64,000 nucleotides of DNA from Aedes albopictus. Lineage: Eukaryota; Arthropoda; Insecta; Diptera; Culicidae. The translations under genes were made by a program, and so were the position numbers. Where the stretch lies: positions 88,585,228 to 88,649,227 of the forward strand of contig NC_085138.1 of the NCBI RefSeq assembly GCF_035046485.1, given 5' to 3'. Every line of letters starts with the position of its first letter. Within the stretch, counting starts at the first letter, position 1. The notes under the pieces are model-generated. The model had not been told where the DNA came from and did not search any database. It saw only the letters and a list, made by a program, of their open reading frames with translations. Of the stretch, positions 45,640 to 56,002 are shown piece after piece.

Positions 45640-46065
45640 AGCAGAGGGGGGTTGCAGGGGCGTTTCGAGTGAGGGGATTACCAGGAGGTCTCAGAGGTTC
45701 ATCAGAGGGTCTCATGGGTTTCCTGGGAGTCTCAGGAGCGTTTCAGGGGGTTTCCAGGGGGTCTCAGCAGTACTTTAGGGGGCCATGGGGTGTTTAGGGA
45801 GGTTTCTGGGGCATTTAAAGGGGACCGAGGGGGATTCAGGAAGGTTTCAGGGGGTCTCAGAATCTCACCAGCATTCAGGAGGTCTCAGAGGGTTTCCTTT
45901 GGATTTCAGGGGGTATCGGAGGTACTTTAGAGTGTCTTAGGGGCGTTCATAGGCCTCAGGATACTCCTGGGGGTCGCAATAGGTCTCGTGGGCGCTTCAG
46001 GGGGTATCAGGGGCGATCCAGGGGGTCTCTCGGGGTTCCAAAGGAGCTCCAGGGGTCTCTGTGGC
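45640..46065. repeat. G-rich AGGGGGTCTCAGGGG minisatellite
   Basis: Imperfect units such as CAGGGGGTTTCCAGGGGGTC and AGGTCTCAGAGGTTTC repeat across more than 400 bp, all G-rich on the plus strand. At 46070 it changes to a CTTGAAACCCCTTGAAA repeat. The many GGGG runs could form quadruplex structures; that is inference. Confidence 0.65.
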
Positions 46066-47304
46066 TCTTCATATTATTGAAACTCCCTTGAAATCTCCGT
46101 ATGCCTTTGAAATACTTCTAGACGCCCTTAAATGGCTCTTGAAACCCTTTGAACCGACCTCAAAAGATTTCTGAGACCTGTAAGCAAAACTCTTGAAACC
46201 CCTTTGAAATGTTTTGTAACAGCCTTGAAACCTCCATAACCTCATTGACATGCCCTTGTAATTCCCATAATCAATTTGATATCCTCCCCCACCCAAACGT
46301 CTTGTAATGCATTCAAAAGGCTTTAGAAAACCTTAAAACTATACTGAAACCCCTTGAAACTCTATGAAATTTCTTGAAACGCCACTGTATCCCCTTGTAA
46401 CGCCTTTTAATCGCCTCTTCCGCTGAAACGCCTTTAAAGCTACATGAAACGATCCTGAAACCCTCGTAAACCCATTGAAAAGCCTACGAACCCTACAACG
46501 CCCTTAAAAAGCTCTTGAAATCTCCTGAAATAACCCCCTGAACACTCTTGAAGCTCCTTGAGTTTATGCACAAAATTCTCTATTTTATAAATTTAATTTG
46601 AAACTTTAAATGACTTCATAATTGCCAAAAATTCCCACCCGGATTTCCACGAGTTTTCTGAGAATTCCTCCAATAATTCCTCTCAAAAAATCTTCCAAGA
46701 GGTCCTCGGGTCCCCCAGAAATTCCTCAGGACCTCCAGGAGTTCCTTGGGAATTACTCCAATAGTTTCTCGGCAATTTCTTTACGAGTTTCTCAGGAATT
46801 TCTTCAGGAGTTCGTCAGGAGTTTTTCGAGCAGTTCCTCGGAAATTCTAGCATAAGTCCCTCGTGAATGTTTCTGAAAGTTCTTCATAAATTTTACTAGT
46901 GATTTTTGTTTTCTGGGAGTTTCTTGGAAATTTGCTCTGAAGTTCCTCGATAATTTGTCCAAGAGCTCCTCGGGAATTCCTTTATGAATTCCTACGGGAT
47001 TTCTCCAGGATATCCTCAAAAATCATCCAGGTGTTCCCTCGGAATTCCTCCAAAAGATCTTTGGGAACTCAAAAGTTCATCAGGAGTTTCTTCAGGAGAT
47101 GCTCGAGAATACTTTGGCAATTCCTCCAGGAGTTTCTCGCGAATTCCGCGAGAATTTCTCCAGGAGTTCCTCGGCTATTCTTCCAGGAGTTCCTCCAGGA
47201 GTTTCTCGGGGTAACGAACCAGCACAATTGTGCTGTTGAGCAATAACAGTTTTGTTTTATCAGTTTAATATATGTTTTATGTGATATAGCCATCGCTTAT
47301 ACTT

Positions 47305-47739
47305 TTTTTTTATTCTTAATCACTTAACCTAATTTACAGCTCTATTGTCCACTGGGGCACTACGTGAGCAATTTCAATTGACAGCTGCACTTACATTTTG
47401 TACAGCGCCTAGATTCTATTCTACTTTATCGAACTGGTTGCCTTTCTGCTGCTTTCACTTTTTCTACTTTATACCTAGTAGAATGATGAGCACAAGGATG
47501 ATGATGGATGGCCGTTGTTACTTTCCAGTCCGATTGGGGGTCCATTATGAGTAGCAGTTCGCCGATGTCCAGGTATCCGGGTCCGTTTGAGTCATGAGGC
47601 TCAGAAGAGGGTCACTGTCAGTTGCTCTCGGGAGAAAAGCAACTGACGAAAAATTGCAAGTGCCGGGGCTGGGAATCAAACCCATGACCATCCGCATATG
47701 AAGCGAACGTGTGACCAACTACGCCACAGGCCCCGGCCA
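47305..47739 (-). repeat. 435-bp tRNA-derived SINE, private to copy B
   Basis: Minus strand head GGGGCCTGTGGCGTAGTTGG (A-box) and GGGTTTGATTCCCAGCCCC (B-box and acceptor-like end), with a loop reading TTCATAT where the anticodon would be. The body ends AGTGATTAAGAATAAAAAAA. A perfect 14-bp duplication CATCGCTTATACTT flanks it (47291-47304 and 47740-47753). Copy A has a single CATCGCTTATACTT near 41723, so its site is empty. Confidence 0.85.
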
Positions 47740-48086
47740 CATCGCTTATACTTGTAGGTTTGTTAACAAACTTTTGATTATGTTGCATGTAAGATTTGCC
47801 ATAACAATGTAAACAAAAAGTGAACAAGAGCCGTGAAATAAGAAAATGTATTATCTGTCGCTTTTTTTTACTTCCGATTTTTTTAGTTGGCAAAGCGAGA
47901 AGTCAAAAGATATAGAATGGTTCTTCCAAATGGGATTTTGTTCGAAATTCTGGACAGCCACAGCATAGCATTTTCTATTGAGATTTCACTTTTTTGTGCT
48001 CCGTCCCGAAAGGGATAAACTAAGTACATGCTGGGATACAAAAGAGCTGACACTAGATCATAAAAAAGTTTAAGATCAATTCATCG

Positions 48087-49808
48087 CTACCATAGTTTAT
48101 CGCGCCTAATCTGCCTAGTGGCACAAACATGGCCAAAGACAAACTCCAGCAGGAGCAATACTCCACTCGATGTTAAACCAACAGAAATCGCAATCCAGGC
48201 CGGTACAAGGTCCTCAAAAGTAAGATATTGATTATTTCCAGCATTCGCCGTTCGCCTCATTCCGGCATCACGAGACTCCCAGTCCTGCCGTGTCCATCTG
48301 GTCCACAAGCCGGCTTCGAATATCATTTTCTGTGTGAAATAGAACGTTTCGTGCAGCGGCGTACAGAACGGTATCCAAAACATGTACAGACTCATTTTTC
48401 GACGCTCCGTCAAGATGTTGTACATTGGTCGCTCCAGCTCGAAGTCGTAGTTATCCAGCATGCGCACTGCATTCTCCGCCATACTGATGTCCCCTATATA
48501 GGCATGAACTCCATCCAATTCCAGCAGAGTATCGGTTGTGTTGAGCAAAATCGAGCCCAACAGTTCGTCCTTCATTATCTTTCGGTTGTTGTTCATGTTG
48601 ACCTTTATCTTGATGCCAGATTGGATCAACTCTTGAATGGTTTGGATATCGGCGATCGAGGGTGGATGCATCATGTATGAGGTTATTTTGGTTTCATACA
48701 CGTTTGTCATCAGAAAGAAGAAGAATACCAACGGCAAGAACAACAGACGTTCCCGTGTACTGGCATGGTGAAGATTTTGTCGTTCGAAGCCGCAAACGAG
48801 CAACAAAATTGGATCATTCTTGAAGAGCAACGGAAATATCCAACTCAACACTTCAATGACCAACAATATCACCACCAGGGCCGACCACGTCTCCCACCGG
48901 AATGGTTTGATGAACATCTCCACAATGTTCAGGTGTCGCCCTCTGGGTACCAGGATGACTTCGGCATCGGGCAGTATGTTGAACAACATCCGGTACATCT
49001 CCGGGATGAGCTGTCCAAATACAAACTCGTCCAATGAAATGTCCATATCGTCAGATTTGAGCAACTTCATCAAGCAATCTAATCCAGCTATGGTGTCTGT
49101 ACACGGGCCGACTATTTGCCGGGCTGTTGCATTCAGGTACCGCGCCGTAGTGGTCATCCAATTGCTGTATTGGAGTCGCAGTACTTGCCAATAGGCGTAG
49201 ATCATGGGGCGTCCTTGCATGTCACGGATCGCGTTGCGGAATAGGTCGCCTGGATGTGGAAAGTAGTTAAGGACAGCTGCGGTGGCGCCTATTGTGTCCA
49301 CGTAGATCACTTTCGGGAACTTTTCAGCGACGTCCAGGTAGACGACGTAGTTGAAGCGCCATTTCGTTAGAAGTTCGTTGATGATTTTCATCGGGTGCGG
49401 ATCGGATGTATTGACTAGAACAAGCACTTTGGAATTGGTATCCAATGTGTGAAGGTTGGTGCGGAAGAGCTTCTGTTCGCTGGGGCTCAAAGAGCTCAGT
49501 GGATCAGAATAGATCACGATCAGTGAAGGTTTGGTTGGGAGGTTGCTGAAGGTGATACGGAAACCTTTGTTGATGACGTATTTGTTGACGCTGTCGAGTT
49601 TGCTCGCTTGAAGGAGCAGGTCGAAGTCACTGGTTATGGTTTCTGATGAATTGATTAATGTGATGAAGATGCATTGAAATAGTCCAGGGTTATTTTGCCT
49701 AAGGTGATCAATTGCAACGGTGGTGTAGTTGATGGTTATTGAAGGGTGAGCTGCGTAACACATGGTTAACATAGTGGCGACTACAGAAAAACGTCTGCAT
49801 TGTTTCAT
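48087..49808 (-). CDS. Divergent ionotropic receptor (IR), tandem copy B
   Basis: A 573-residue protein beginning MKQCRRFSVVATMLTMCYAA (signal peptide). It aligns end to end with copy A apart from a three-residue gap after the signal peptide; most changes are near the N terminus and in the ligand-binding lobes, while the pore DPILLLVCGFERQ and NVYETKITSYMM are unchanged. Predicted layout is as for copy A: split ligand-binding domain, three membrane spans and pore loop, tail ending RRDKLW. The upstream 5' flank is conserved but its would-be N-terminal extension is out of frame. Intact, so probably expressed; expression sites cannot be read from sequence. Confidence 0.87.
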   Translation of the reverse strand: MKQCRRFSVVATMLTMCYAAHPSITINYTTVAIDHLRQNNPGLFQCIFITLINSSETITSDFDLLLQASKLDSVNKYVINKGFRITFSNLPTKPSLIVIYSDPLSSLSPSEQKLFRTNLHTLDTNSKVLVLVNTSDPHPMKIINELLTKWRFNYVVYLDVAEKFPKVIYVDTIGATAAVLNYFPHPGDLFRNAIRDMQGRPMIYAYWQVLRLQYSNWMTTTARYLNATARQIVGPCTDTIAGLDCLMKLLKSDDMDISLDEFVFGQLIPEMYRMLFNILPDAEVILVPRGRHLNIVEMFIKPFRWETWSALVVILLVIEVLSWIFPLLFKNDPILLLVCGFERQNLHHASTRERLLFLPLVFFFFLMTNVYETKITSYMMHPPSIADIQTIQELIQSGIKIKVNMNNNRKIMKDELLGSILLNTTDTLLELDGVHAYIGDISMAENAVRMLDNYDFELERPMYNILTERRKMSLYMFWIPFCTPLHETFYFTQKMIFEAGLWTRWTRQDWESRDAGMRRTANAGNNQYLTFEDLVPAWIAISVGLTSSGVLLLLEFVFGHVCATRQIRRDKLW

Positions 49809-50688
49809 TTCTTCTATAAAACTTGCAGAATCGTTCTGTCGTATGGCTCACTGTGTTGCAACTCATATTGGAATCTATTAAATAAATTAAATTCATATCT
49901 CTCATCCATACGTACCACATAAATATTTAATTGTTGCGATTGAGTAACTGGTACTGTAGGTAAAACAGTTCATCTAGAAACTTTGCTTTGTATCAAATCA
50001 TCGTTTTAAATGGGGTCGCGAATGTCAATCTATGGTAGGAGGCCGGCGCAGCCTTCTGATGGTAGGAAGTTTAAATCGTACTCTGGTTCAGAGAAGATAC
50101 CCAAGCAACACACTTTGTTATATAAAAGTTTGTCGTACTTCTCCAAAACATTTTCAAGTTATGGAAAAAGGATACGACAACATGCTCCGTGACTTTTACA
50201 TGACCGAAAAAGCGCAAGAAATTTGTCTTCTGCAACAAATTGTTGTTATGCAAAAGTTTTGATGTAACCTATTGAAAACAAACAAACATGTTACCGAAAT
50301 GCTTCCAAATACAAAATTCTAACTTCAACTGACAACTTTTTTACGCACTAACGAATACATCGAAAGGTAATTAAATATGTGTTTTTATTTTCAATTTTGT
50401 GATGAGTTTTTCAGACAAGAGCAGAGCAGAGAATCTAGCTCACAAATTAAATGGAGAAATAAAAATTCAGCAATAGTCAAGAGATGCTAAAAAAAGTGTG
50501 CGCTTCGAAATTTACCGTGAATTATAACATTTTAGCTCCAAGAAAATGATGCGCCTTCCAATCGATTGAATATTATCAAATTATTTTGTTTTCTTTTACG
50601 ATCGGCATTGGGCTTCTTCAATAAGCTTCTTACTATTGAAGAAGAATCAATATGGTGGCACCATCGAACGACTGTTTCGAAGAAGATA

Positions 50689-50895
50689 CAGTGTCTGCCA
50701 AAAGTATACACACTTCTGGCTTTTCTTTAATGTTTTCAACAAACTGATCAAAAAATCATTTTTCAATAATTTTCTTTTATTCGAAATGCTCGAGTGAACT
50801 CGTGCATTGGTACATAGAATTCGTTTTTATTATATGTCTTTCTATTCTATTATACCTATGTCTTTAGCTTGTGAACATTTTTTTGATATACACTG
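50689..50895. mobile_element. 207-bp Tc1/mariner-type MITE
   Basis: CAGTGTCTGCCAAAAGTATA at the left; GATATACACTG at the right; TA on both sides (50687-50688, 50896-50897). The inverted match is imperfect (about 16 of 20), so it is an aged copy. Confidence 0.5.
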
Positions 50896-51059
50896 TATTT
50901 GGAAACATAGAACACAGACTGTCAAGAAATGTTTTGAATTATGTCATCCAAAAGTATTGACAACCTTAATGTGACAAAAACATGTTTCTATTCCATTTTA
51001 TCGAATGCACTTCAAAGTGAACTGTCAAAAATAAACAAAACAAACAATCCACATAACTA

Positions 51060-51550
51060 CAGCGTGTGTGCTTTAGTTTCTTCTAAATATTTAATTGCCG
51101 AATCGTTCTTCGGCGTAGTGCCGCCGCAGAAGGATACAAAAAATGCACCTCCGCACGAACGTGCCGTCCCCAGGATATAAGATCGACAGCAATCCAAAGG
51201 AGGAAGTTTTTCCATCGAAGCGGAGCAGGGAACAATTCCCGGCTGCAGTGTATCTGTAGTGAGAAGGATCAGGAGAGGTGAAACGTCCGCCTTCCGAAAC
51301 AGGAACAGCAGACTGAGGAACTGGCAGGGTTTTTTGATAAAGTTTTGGCGAGTGGCGGTTCGGGGAGTGTGGGATCGTTAGAAACCCTATGCTGGGGAAG
51401 AAATTGTGGATGCTTCACGCCCTTTGGAGTGGCAGGAGGGCTCCCCATCAAAATCCGTCCCATTCCGCTCGGTTTCCAAATTTCGTACAGCAATCATTTC
51501 TTTTTGTTTAAAACACCCGAAGTTTTTTTTTATTGACTTATTTAAGTTTT
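51060..51550 (+). pseudogene. Decayed protein-coding-like sequence, identity unknown
   Basis: Translation in shifting plus-strand frames gives non-repetitive peptide pieces: NVPSPGYKIDSNPKEEVF, then LPKQEQQTEELAGFFDKVLA followed by SGGSGSVGS, then (after a frameshift near 51385) VDASRPLEWQEGSPSKSVPF. Stops at about 51255 and the frameshift break it. The composition is unlike the AT-rich surroundings. It looks like a processed or captured host gene fragment inside a TIR element. I do not recognise the parent gene. Confidence 0.35.
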
Positions 51551-51893
51551 CGCCGCAATTCGTTGTCACTTCACTCATTCTCACACGGGTTGGCTAGCGA
51601 ATGTAAACAAATATTCGATGAAAGTTGAACCGCGTTCTGAATGAAAGATGTTATGCATGTTGTTATTTAAACCTGAATAAAACATGTTTTACAAACTTAA
51701 GTGACAAAACCATTGCTAGGTGATGAGACACTTGTTATTTGTAATTGTTTTCAAAAAACATATTAATAACACTTTTTTGGAAGCACATGTTCTCTTAAAA
51801 CTTTAAAAAACATGTTTTAACTAGTATGTTTTCGAAAAACGTTTATATATCAAATTTTTCAACTACAATATGTTTCGAGGTGTTACTTGGGTA

Positions 51894-52680
51894 GTACTTC
51901 ATAGTGCTACTCAAACTAGGTAAGGTATATTATTAGCTGAGGTTAAATACTACATTTTGATTTTTTTACACTAGCCGTCCTTGAATCTCTTGGCTGGTCA
52001 CTTTTGGCAAAACCGTAGCAACATCGAACAAGTGGTAAAACTGCATTTCCTGGTTCCGAGTAGAAAATCTTGAACTCAATAAGGGATATCTAGATTTCTA
52101 CCAGGGAAGGTGACTGTCGAGTATTGCTGGAAACCACAAGAAATTGGGATCTTCTTCTAAATTACTTTACTGAGAGGATGCACCATTTGTACATGTGCCG
52201 GTAAATTGCCTAACGAGATTAAAAATGAACTGAACATATTACTTATTGTTGGGTTTGCTCTAGTTAACTATAGTTTAAGCAATTGAAATCAAATAGAGAA
52301 CTCGTTCTGAAGAAGTTAGACATTCATAAAGCTTAAAGTTCATAGATACCAATGTGTTGAAAAGAGACAGTCTGAAATGTAAAATTGCCAAAAAAAATCC
52401 TCGTAATTCTGCTGGGACTAGTACCCACGTATCCCCAATTCGCAAGACGGGGTGCATTAATCAACTTCAAGACAGAACAAGCACAGAATCTGGGGAACTC
52501 CTAGGTTAATTCCCAATGAACTCCTACATGAATGCTACAGGTACTCGTGAAAATTTTCCCGAAGAACTCCTGGAGGAATTCCCGAAAAACTCTTGAAGGA
52601 ATTTTCGAGGAACTCCTGCAGGAATTCCCACGAAAGGTTTATGGAAGGTTCACCATAAGTCCGAACAAGGCTGCCTCACG
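51894..52680. other. No gene recognised
   Basis: AT-rich sequence with a short block of degenerate GGAATTCCCGAAAAACTC repeat at 52490-52640. Nothing coding. Confidence 0.4.
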
Positions 52681-52758
52681 TTAGAGTAAGATGGGGCAAA
52701 TGTTCGACCCTAGTTGAAAACTGTAGGGTCTTAATCCATGCTCACCAACACTGATATA

Positions 52759-53981
52759 CAGACAGGGGATGGTCAAAATGATTGGGATAGGCAGCTTTTT
52801 TTCTCTCACAAAAAATTCAACATTCTATAACTTTTCATAGAAAGCATCAAAAAATCTCAAATTTTGACTGTTTGTCAACCTATTATATGTGCATCATTGG
52901 TACAAATTTGGGCTCGATTAATTAATTTTTCGCGAAGTAAGAACCGTTCGGGTAAAACACTATTATTTAGACAACTAATTTTTGAACTGTCATATCTCGG
53001 AAACCAGTGATCCGATTTGAATGATTTTTTTTTAACGTATATCAACAATATATTGATATTTAATACGACGTTATAAAATGTAATATTTTCGCACGATGAA
53101 TTAAGTTATACCGGGTTGATATTTTTACCCATATAGAGGAAAATAAATCAAATTTACAATACCACAAAAAAATAATAAATGTGTTCTTCCTTCAAACTAA
53201 ATAGGCTCTAATATATCTGATTAGAGATAACTTGAGAACAGAAGCGGAAAATCTTTGGATATCAGCACTAAAATTTATTGACATTGTTGTAAAAAAATTA
53301 TATTTTTTCGATAAAAATCAAAAAGTGTCAATCCATGATAACTTATTGCAACGTTTAAAAAGTTCCTGTGTTTTAATAGTTTGTGAAGCATTTACATATT
53401 GTTGGTGTACGTTCAAAATTTCATTCAATTTGGTTCACTCGTTTCCAAAATATGACAGCTCAAAAATGAATTATCTAAAAAATAGTGTTTTATCCAAACG
53501 GTTCTAACTTTGCGAAACATTATTCAATTGAGCCCAAGTTTGTACCAATGATGCACATATATGTAAGAGCAACATTAACGGCGGCTACTATTCGAGCAAC
53601 CCGCGCAGCGTTACCATTTTGACTAAACCACCCTTTTCCACATCGGTAGCAATCTAATTACTCACCCTTATTCGTATCGGGAGGGCTGTCATATTGCCAT
53701 CACATTTTTAGCAGCGCAACTGTCGCGCTGTTATATTTGGTCACCCACCCATAGCGCTACTATTTTGCGAGCGCATCTAGCAGCGACCGGTAAAGTTTGT
53801 TGCAATGATGGAGGGCTGCCAAACGGGGTATAGAAGCGCACCGTTAAAGGTGCTCTAATAGGTTGACAAACAGTAAAAATTTGAGATTTTTTGATGCACT
53901 CAATGAAAAGTTATATCATGTTGAACTTTTTTGTGAGAGAAAAAAAAAGTTGCCTATCCCAAACATTTTGGCCACCCCCTG
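52759..53981. mobile_element. 1.2-kb Tc1/mariner-type MITE in the left LTR
   Basis: CAGGGGATGGTCAAAATG near the left end and CATTTTGGCCACCCCCTG at the right are inverted, and about 350 bases of each arm pair (TTTTTTTCTCTCACAAAAAA, TTTGTCAACCTATTA). TA flanks it (52757-52758, 53982-53983). The right LTR (55824) shows the empty site. A smaller element is nested in its right arm. Confidence 0.7.
53568..53855. mobile_element. Small element nested in the MITE right arm
   Basis: AGAGCAACATTAACGG at the left and CCGTTAAAGGTGCTCT at the right are inverted. It interrupts the stretch CACATAT...AATAGGTTGAC that is continuous in the left arm of the host MITE (52880-52900). No ORF. Confidence 0.6.
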
Positions 53982-54409
53982 TATGTGAATAATAAGCTTA
54001 CCTACAATCATGGTGACTTTGGGACAGGAATGAAAACTGACGTGACGAGAAAGAGCGGAAACGGAGAGTGTTGTTGACAGTGCGTCGCGGAACGAACGTA
54101 GGTAGGATCCCAGAGACGGATAAGCTACCGTGTGGAACCGCGTTCAAAGATACGGGAAGTTTGAAAGAGGTAATGACTACGCTACATTGTTTCTTCGAAT
54201 TGCTCTTGTAAGATGCGTTTGGCTAAGTTGCTTTTGATGTCAATAATGAAATCCATATGAGGCGTGTGCGTGGCCTATGGGCGGGTGCTTTGATGTCGAA
54301 ATATGGAAAGGCGGATTAGGTAAATTGAAACTAACCTGGAAGACATTTTAGTAGAATGCATTCAACGAGGCAAACATAAAAAATGGGATGAGTGGATTTC
54401 AGAATATAT

Positions 54410-54850
54410 TAAGATATATCGATTTGAGAATCGATGAGGAATATCGATTTGACGATCGATGAGAAATATTGATTTGAGAATCGATGAAGGGAGGAATATC
54501 GATTTGAGAATCGATCAGGAATGGATTATCGAACTGAGATTCAACAGTGGAATATCTATTTGAGAATCGATTGAAGAATATCGATTTGGGAATCGATTTA
54601 GGAATCGATAAGGAATATCGATTTGAGAGTCGATAAGGAATATGAATTTGAGATACGACGCAGGAGTATCGACTTGAAAATCGATTGAATAATAAAGATT
54701 TGGGATTCAATTGAGATGGATTTGAAAATCGATAGAGGATTTGAGAATCGTCGAATAATCGATTTGATAAACGAAAACATCGAAATGTGTATCGATAAAT
54801 GAATGTCAATCGAATCGATTGATCATGCTGATTTAGGAATTGATGCATAC
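54410..54850. repeat. ATCGATTTGAGAATCGAT minisatellite
   Basis: Roughly 16 imperfect units of 23-30 bases, GGAATATCGATTTGAGAATCGATNA. Each unit contains two ATCGAT palindromes in a dyad. The Ser/Arg/Ile-rich reading frame on the minus strand (54848-54399) is a product of the repeat, not a gene. Confidence 0.75.
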
Positions 54851-55077
54851 ATATTAATATGACATTAGATGGAGTAACGTTGATACGACAATCTATTAAA
54901 AATCAACAAAATTGCAACAATTCGAGAATAGCTAGATTTGCAATTCCATAGGGCGACATCGATGTTGAAACTCATGAATACACCTATTTGGGGATGACGG
55001 GTTGTTGAAATATCGATGTAAAAATTGACTAAAGTGTAACGAAAGCTAGATACTGTTTAATAACCGTCAAATTTATT

Positions 55078-55130
55078 TCGGTCTTAGAGACGAACCAGCC
55101 AAGGGCTGAAAGTCTCTTTAATAAAGACAA
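55078..55130 (+). repeat. SINE tail fragment
   Basis: GGTCTTAGAGACGAACCAGC, then AAGGGCTGAAAGTCTCTTTAATAAAGACAAA resembles the tail of the GGAGCGGACCTGG SINE family (GAGATGAACTAGCC..GGCTAAAAATCTCGTTAATACAGAT) at clear divergence. Confidence 0.45.
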
Positions 55131-55775
55131 ATCAACTAATCAATTTCGGTCTTCAAAGCCATCGTAGAGGTGATTCTGGGCAATGGATATTAAAGTCATC
55201 GAAAAGAAAGCCTTTGCGAGAATCGTAGATAAACGATTGGTGAATAAATATCAATTATTATATACAAAGATATCGGTTTGAGAACCTATTAAGTAACTTC
55301 AATCTTGGAAGATGGAAATCTCAAGTTTTACTACAGCTAATAATTTGGAAAATTTATCTTCTGTCTTCCATGCTATAATTAATCGAATAATTTTCAGCTC
55401 CTCAGTCCACTGAAAATTGAGATTTTTGTAGACGTATGAGAACTTAATAGACGGAAGATAACAAAAAATCGTATATTGGACAGGGTGTATAATAAACAAC
55501 ATGTGTATCTTTGACTTTATAAAAAGAAGAAGCAAGAGAAGAAGCATGGCATGGTACATAACATAAACTATGAATAAGTAAGTTTCGATCACGCCGCTTC
55601 AGGTGAACGTCTGATGCCGTCGACTGTCCCTTCCTTGGTAGGTTCTATAGCTATTTGAAGTACACAATAGTTTCCAAGTTACAGTAAAATATGTAATAGC
55701 TATTAAACAAAATGTTGGACTTCTTTATTTCAAAATTTGTTATATAAGTATCATCATTCGGTTTCTTTTTCTTGT

Positions 55776-55790
55776 AAAGAAAAGAAGGGA
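55776..55790 (+). promoter_or_regulatory. Polypurine tract next to right LTR-like repeat
   Basis: AAAGAAAAGAAGGGA lies immediately before the TG that opens the right LTR-like copy. A purine run at this spot is the usual second-strand primer of LTR retrotransposons and gives the element plus orientation. Confidence 0.5.
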
Positions 55791-56002
55791 TGTAGGGTCT
55801 TAATCCATGCTCACCAACAGTTATATATGTGAATAATAAGCTTACCTACAATCATGATGACTCTGGGACAGGAATGACAACTGACGTGACGAGAAATAGC
55901 AGGAACGGAGAGTGTTGTTGACAGTACGCCGCCGAACGGATATAGGTAGGATCCCAGAGTCGGATAAGTTACCGTGTGGAACCTCAAAGATACGGGAAGT
56001 TT
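55791..56002 (+). repeat. LTR-like direct repeat, right copy
   Basis: TGTAGGGTCTTAATCCATGC to GATACGGGAAGTTT, 212 bases, matching 52722-54162 less its MITE. It differs from the left copy at a modest number of bases, so the insertion is not very young. No clear target duplication outside the pair. Confidence 0.5.

Larger units (their letters stand above)
46100..50095. repeat. Segmental duplication, copy B (contains IR gene)
   Basis: Colinear with 39880-44085. Similarity ends just past the upstream flank (GTGAATGTCAATCTATGGTA is in copy A, CGAATGTCAATCTATGGTA here). Copy B has its own SINE (47305-47739) and lacks the two SINEs of copy A. Confidence 0.85.
50098..51893. mobile_element. 1.8-kb element with TACCCAAGYAACAC inverted ends
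   Basis: Left TACCCAAGCAACACAC and right (inverted) GTGTTACTTGGGTA pair over about 14 bases with weak similarity further in. The interior includes a small Tc1-type MITE and a stretch of decayed coding-like DNA. No transposase seen. Target duplication is not clear. It starts exactly where the copy B duplication ends. Confidence 0.5.
52722..54162 (+). repeat. LTR-like direct repeat, left copy (contains a MITE)
   Basis: Starts TGTAGGGTCTTAATCCATGC and ends GATACGGGAAGTTT. Without the 1.2-kb MITE it is about 215 bases and matches 55791-56002 throughout (GAATAATAAGCTTACCTAC, GGATCCCAGAG). The pair encloses about 1.6 kb with no gag/pol, so it would be a non-autonomous LTR element. The primer-binding site is not recognised. 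Confidence 0.5.

Noticed and set aside
54399..54848. 149-codon minus-strand ORF
   Set aside because: Simple translation of the ATCGAT minisatellite.
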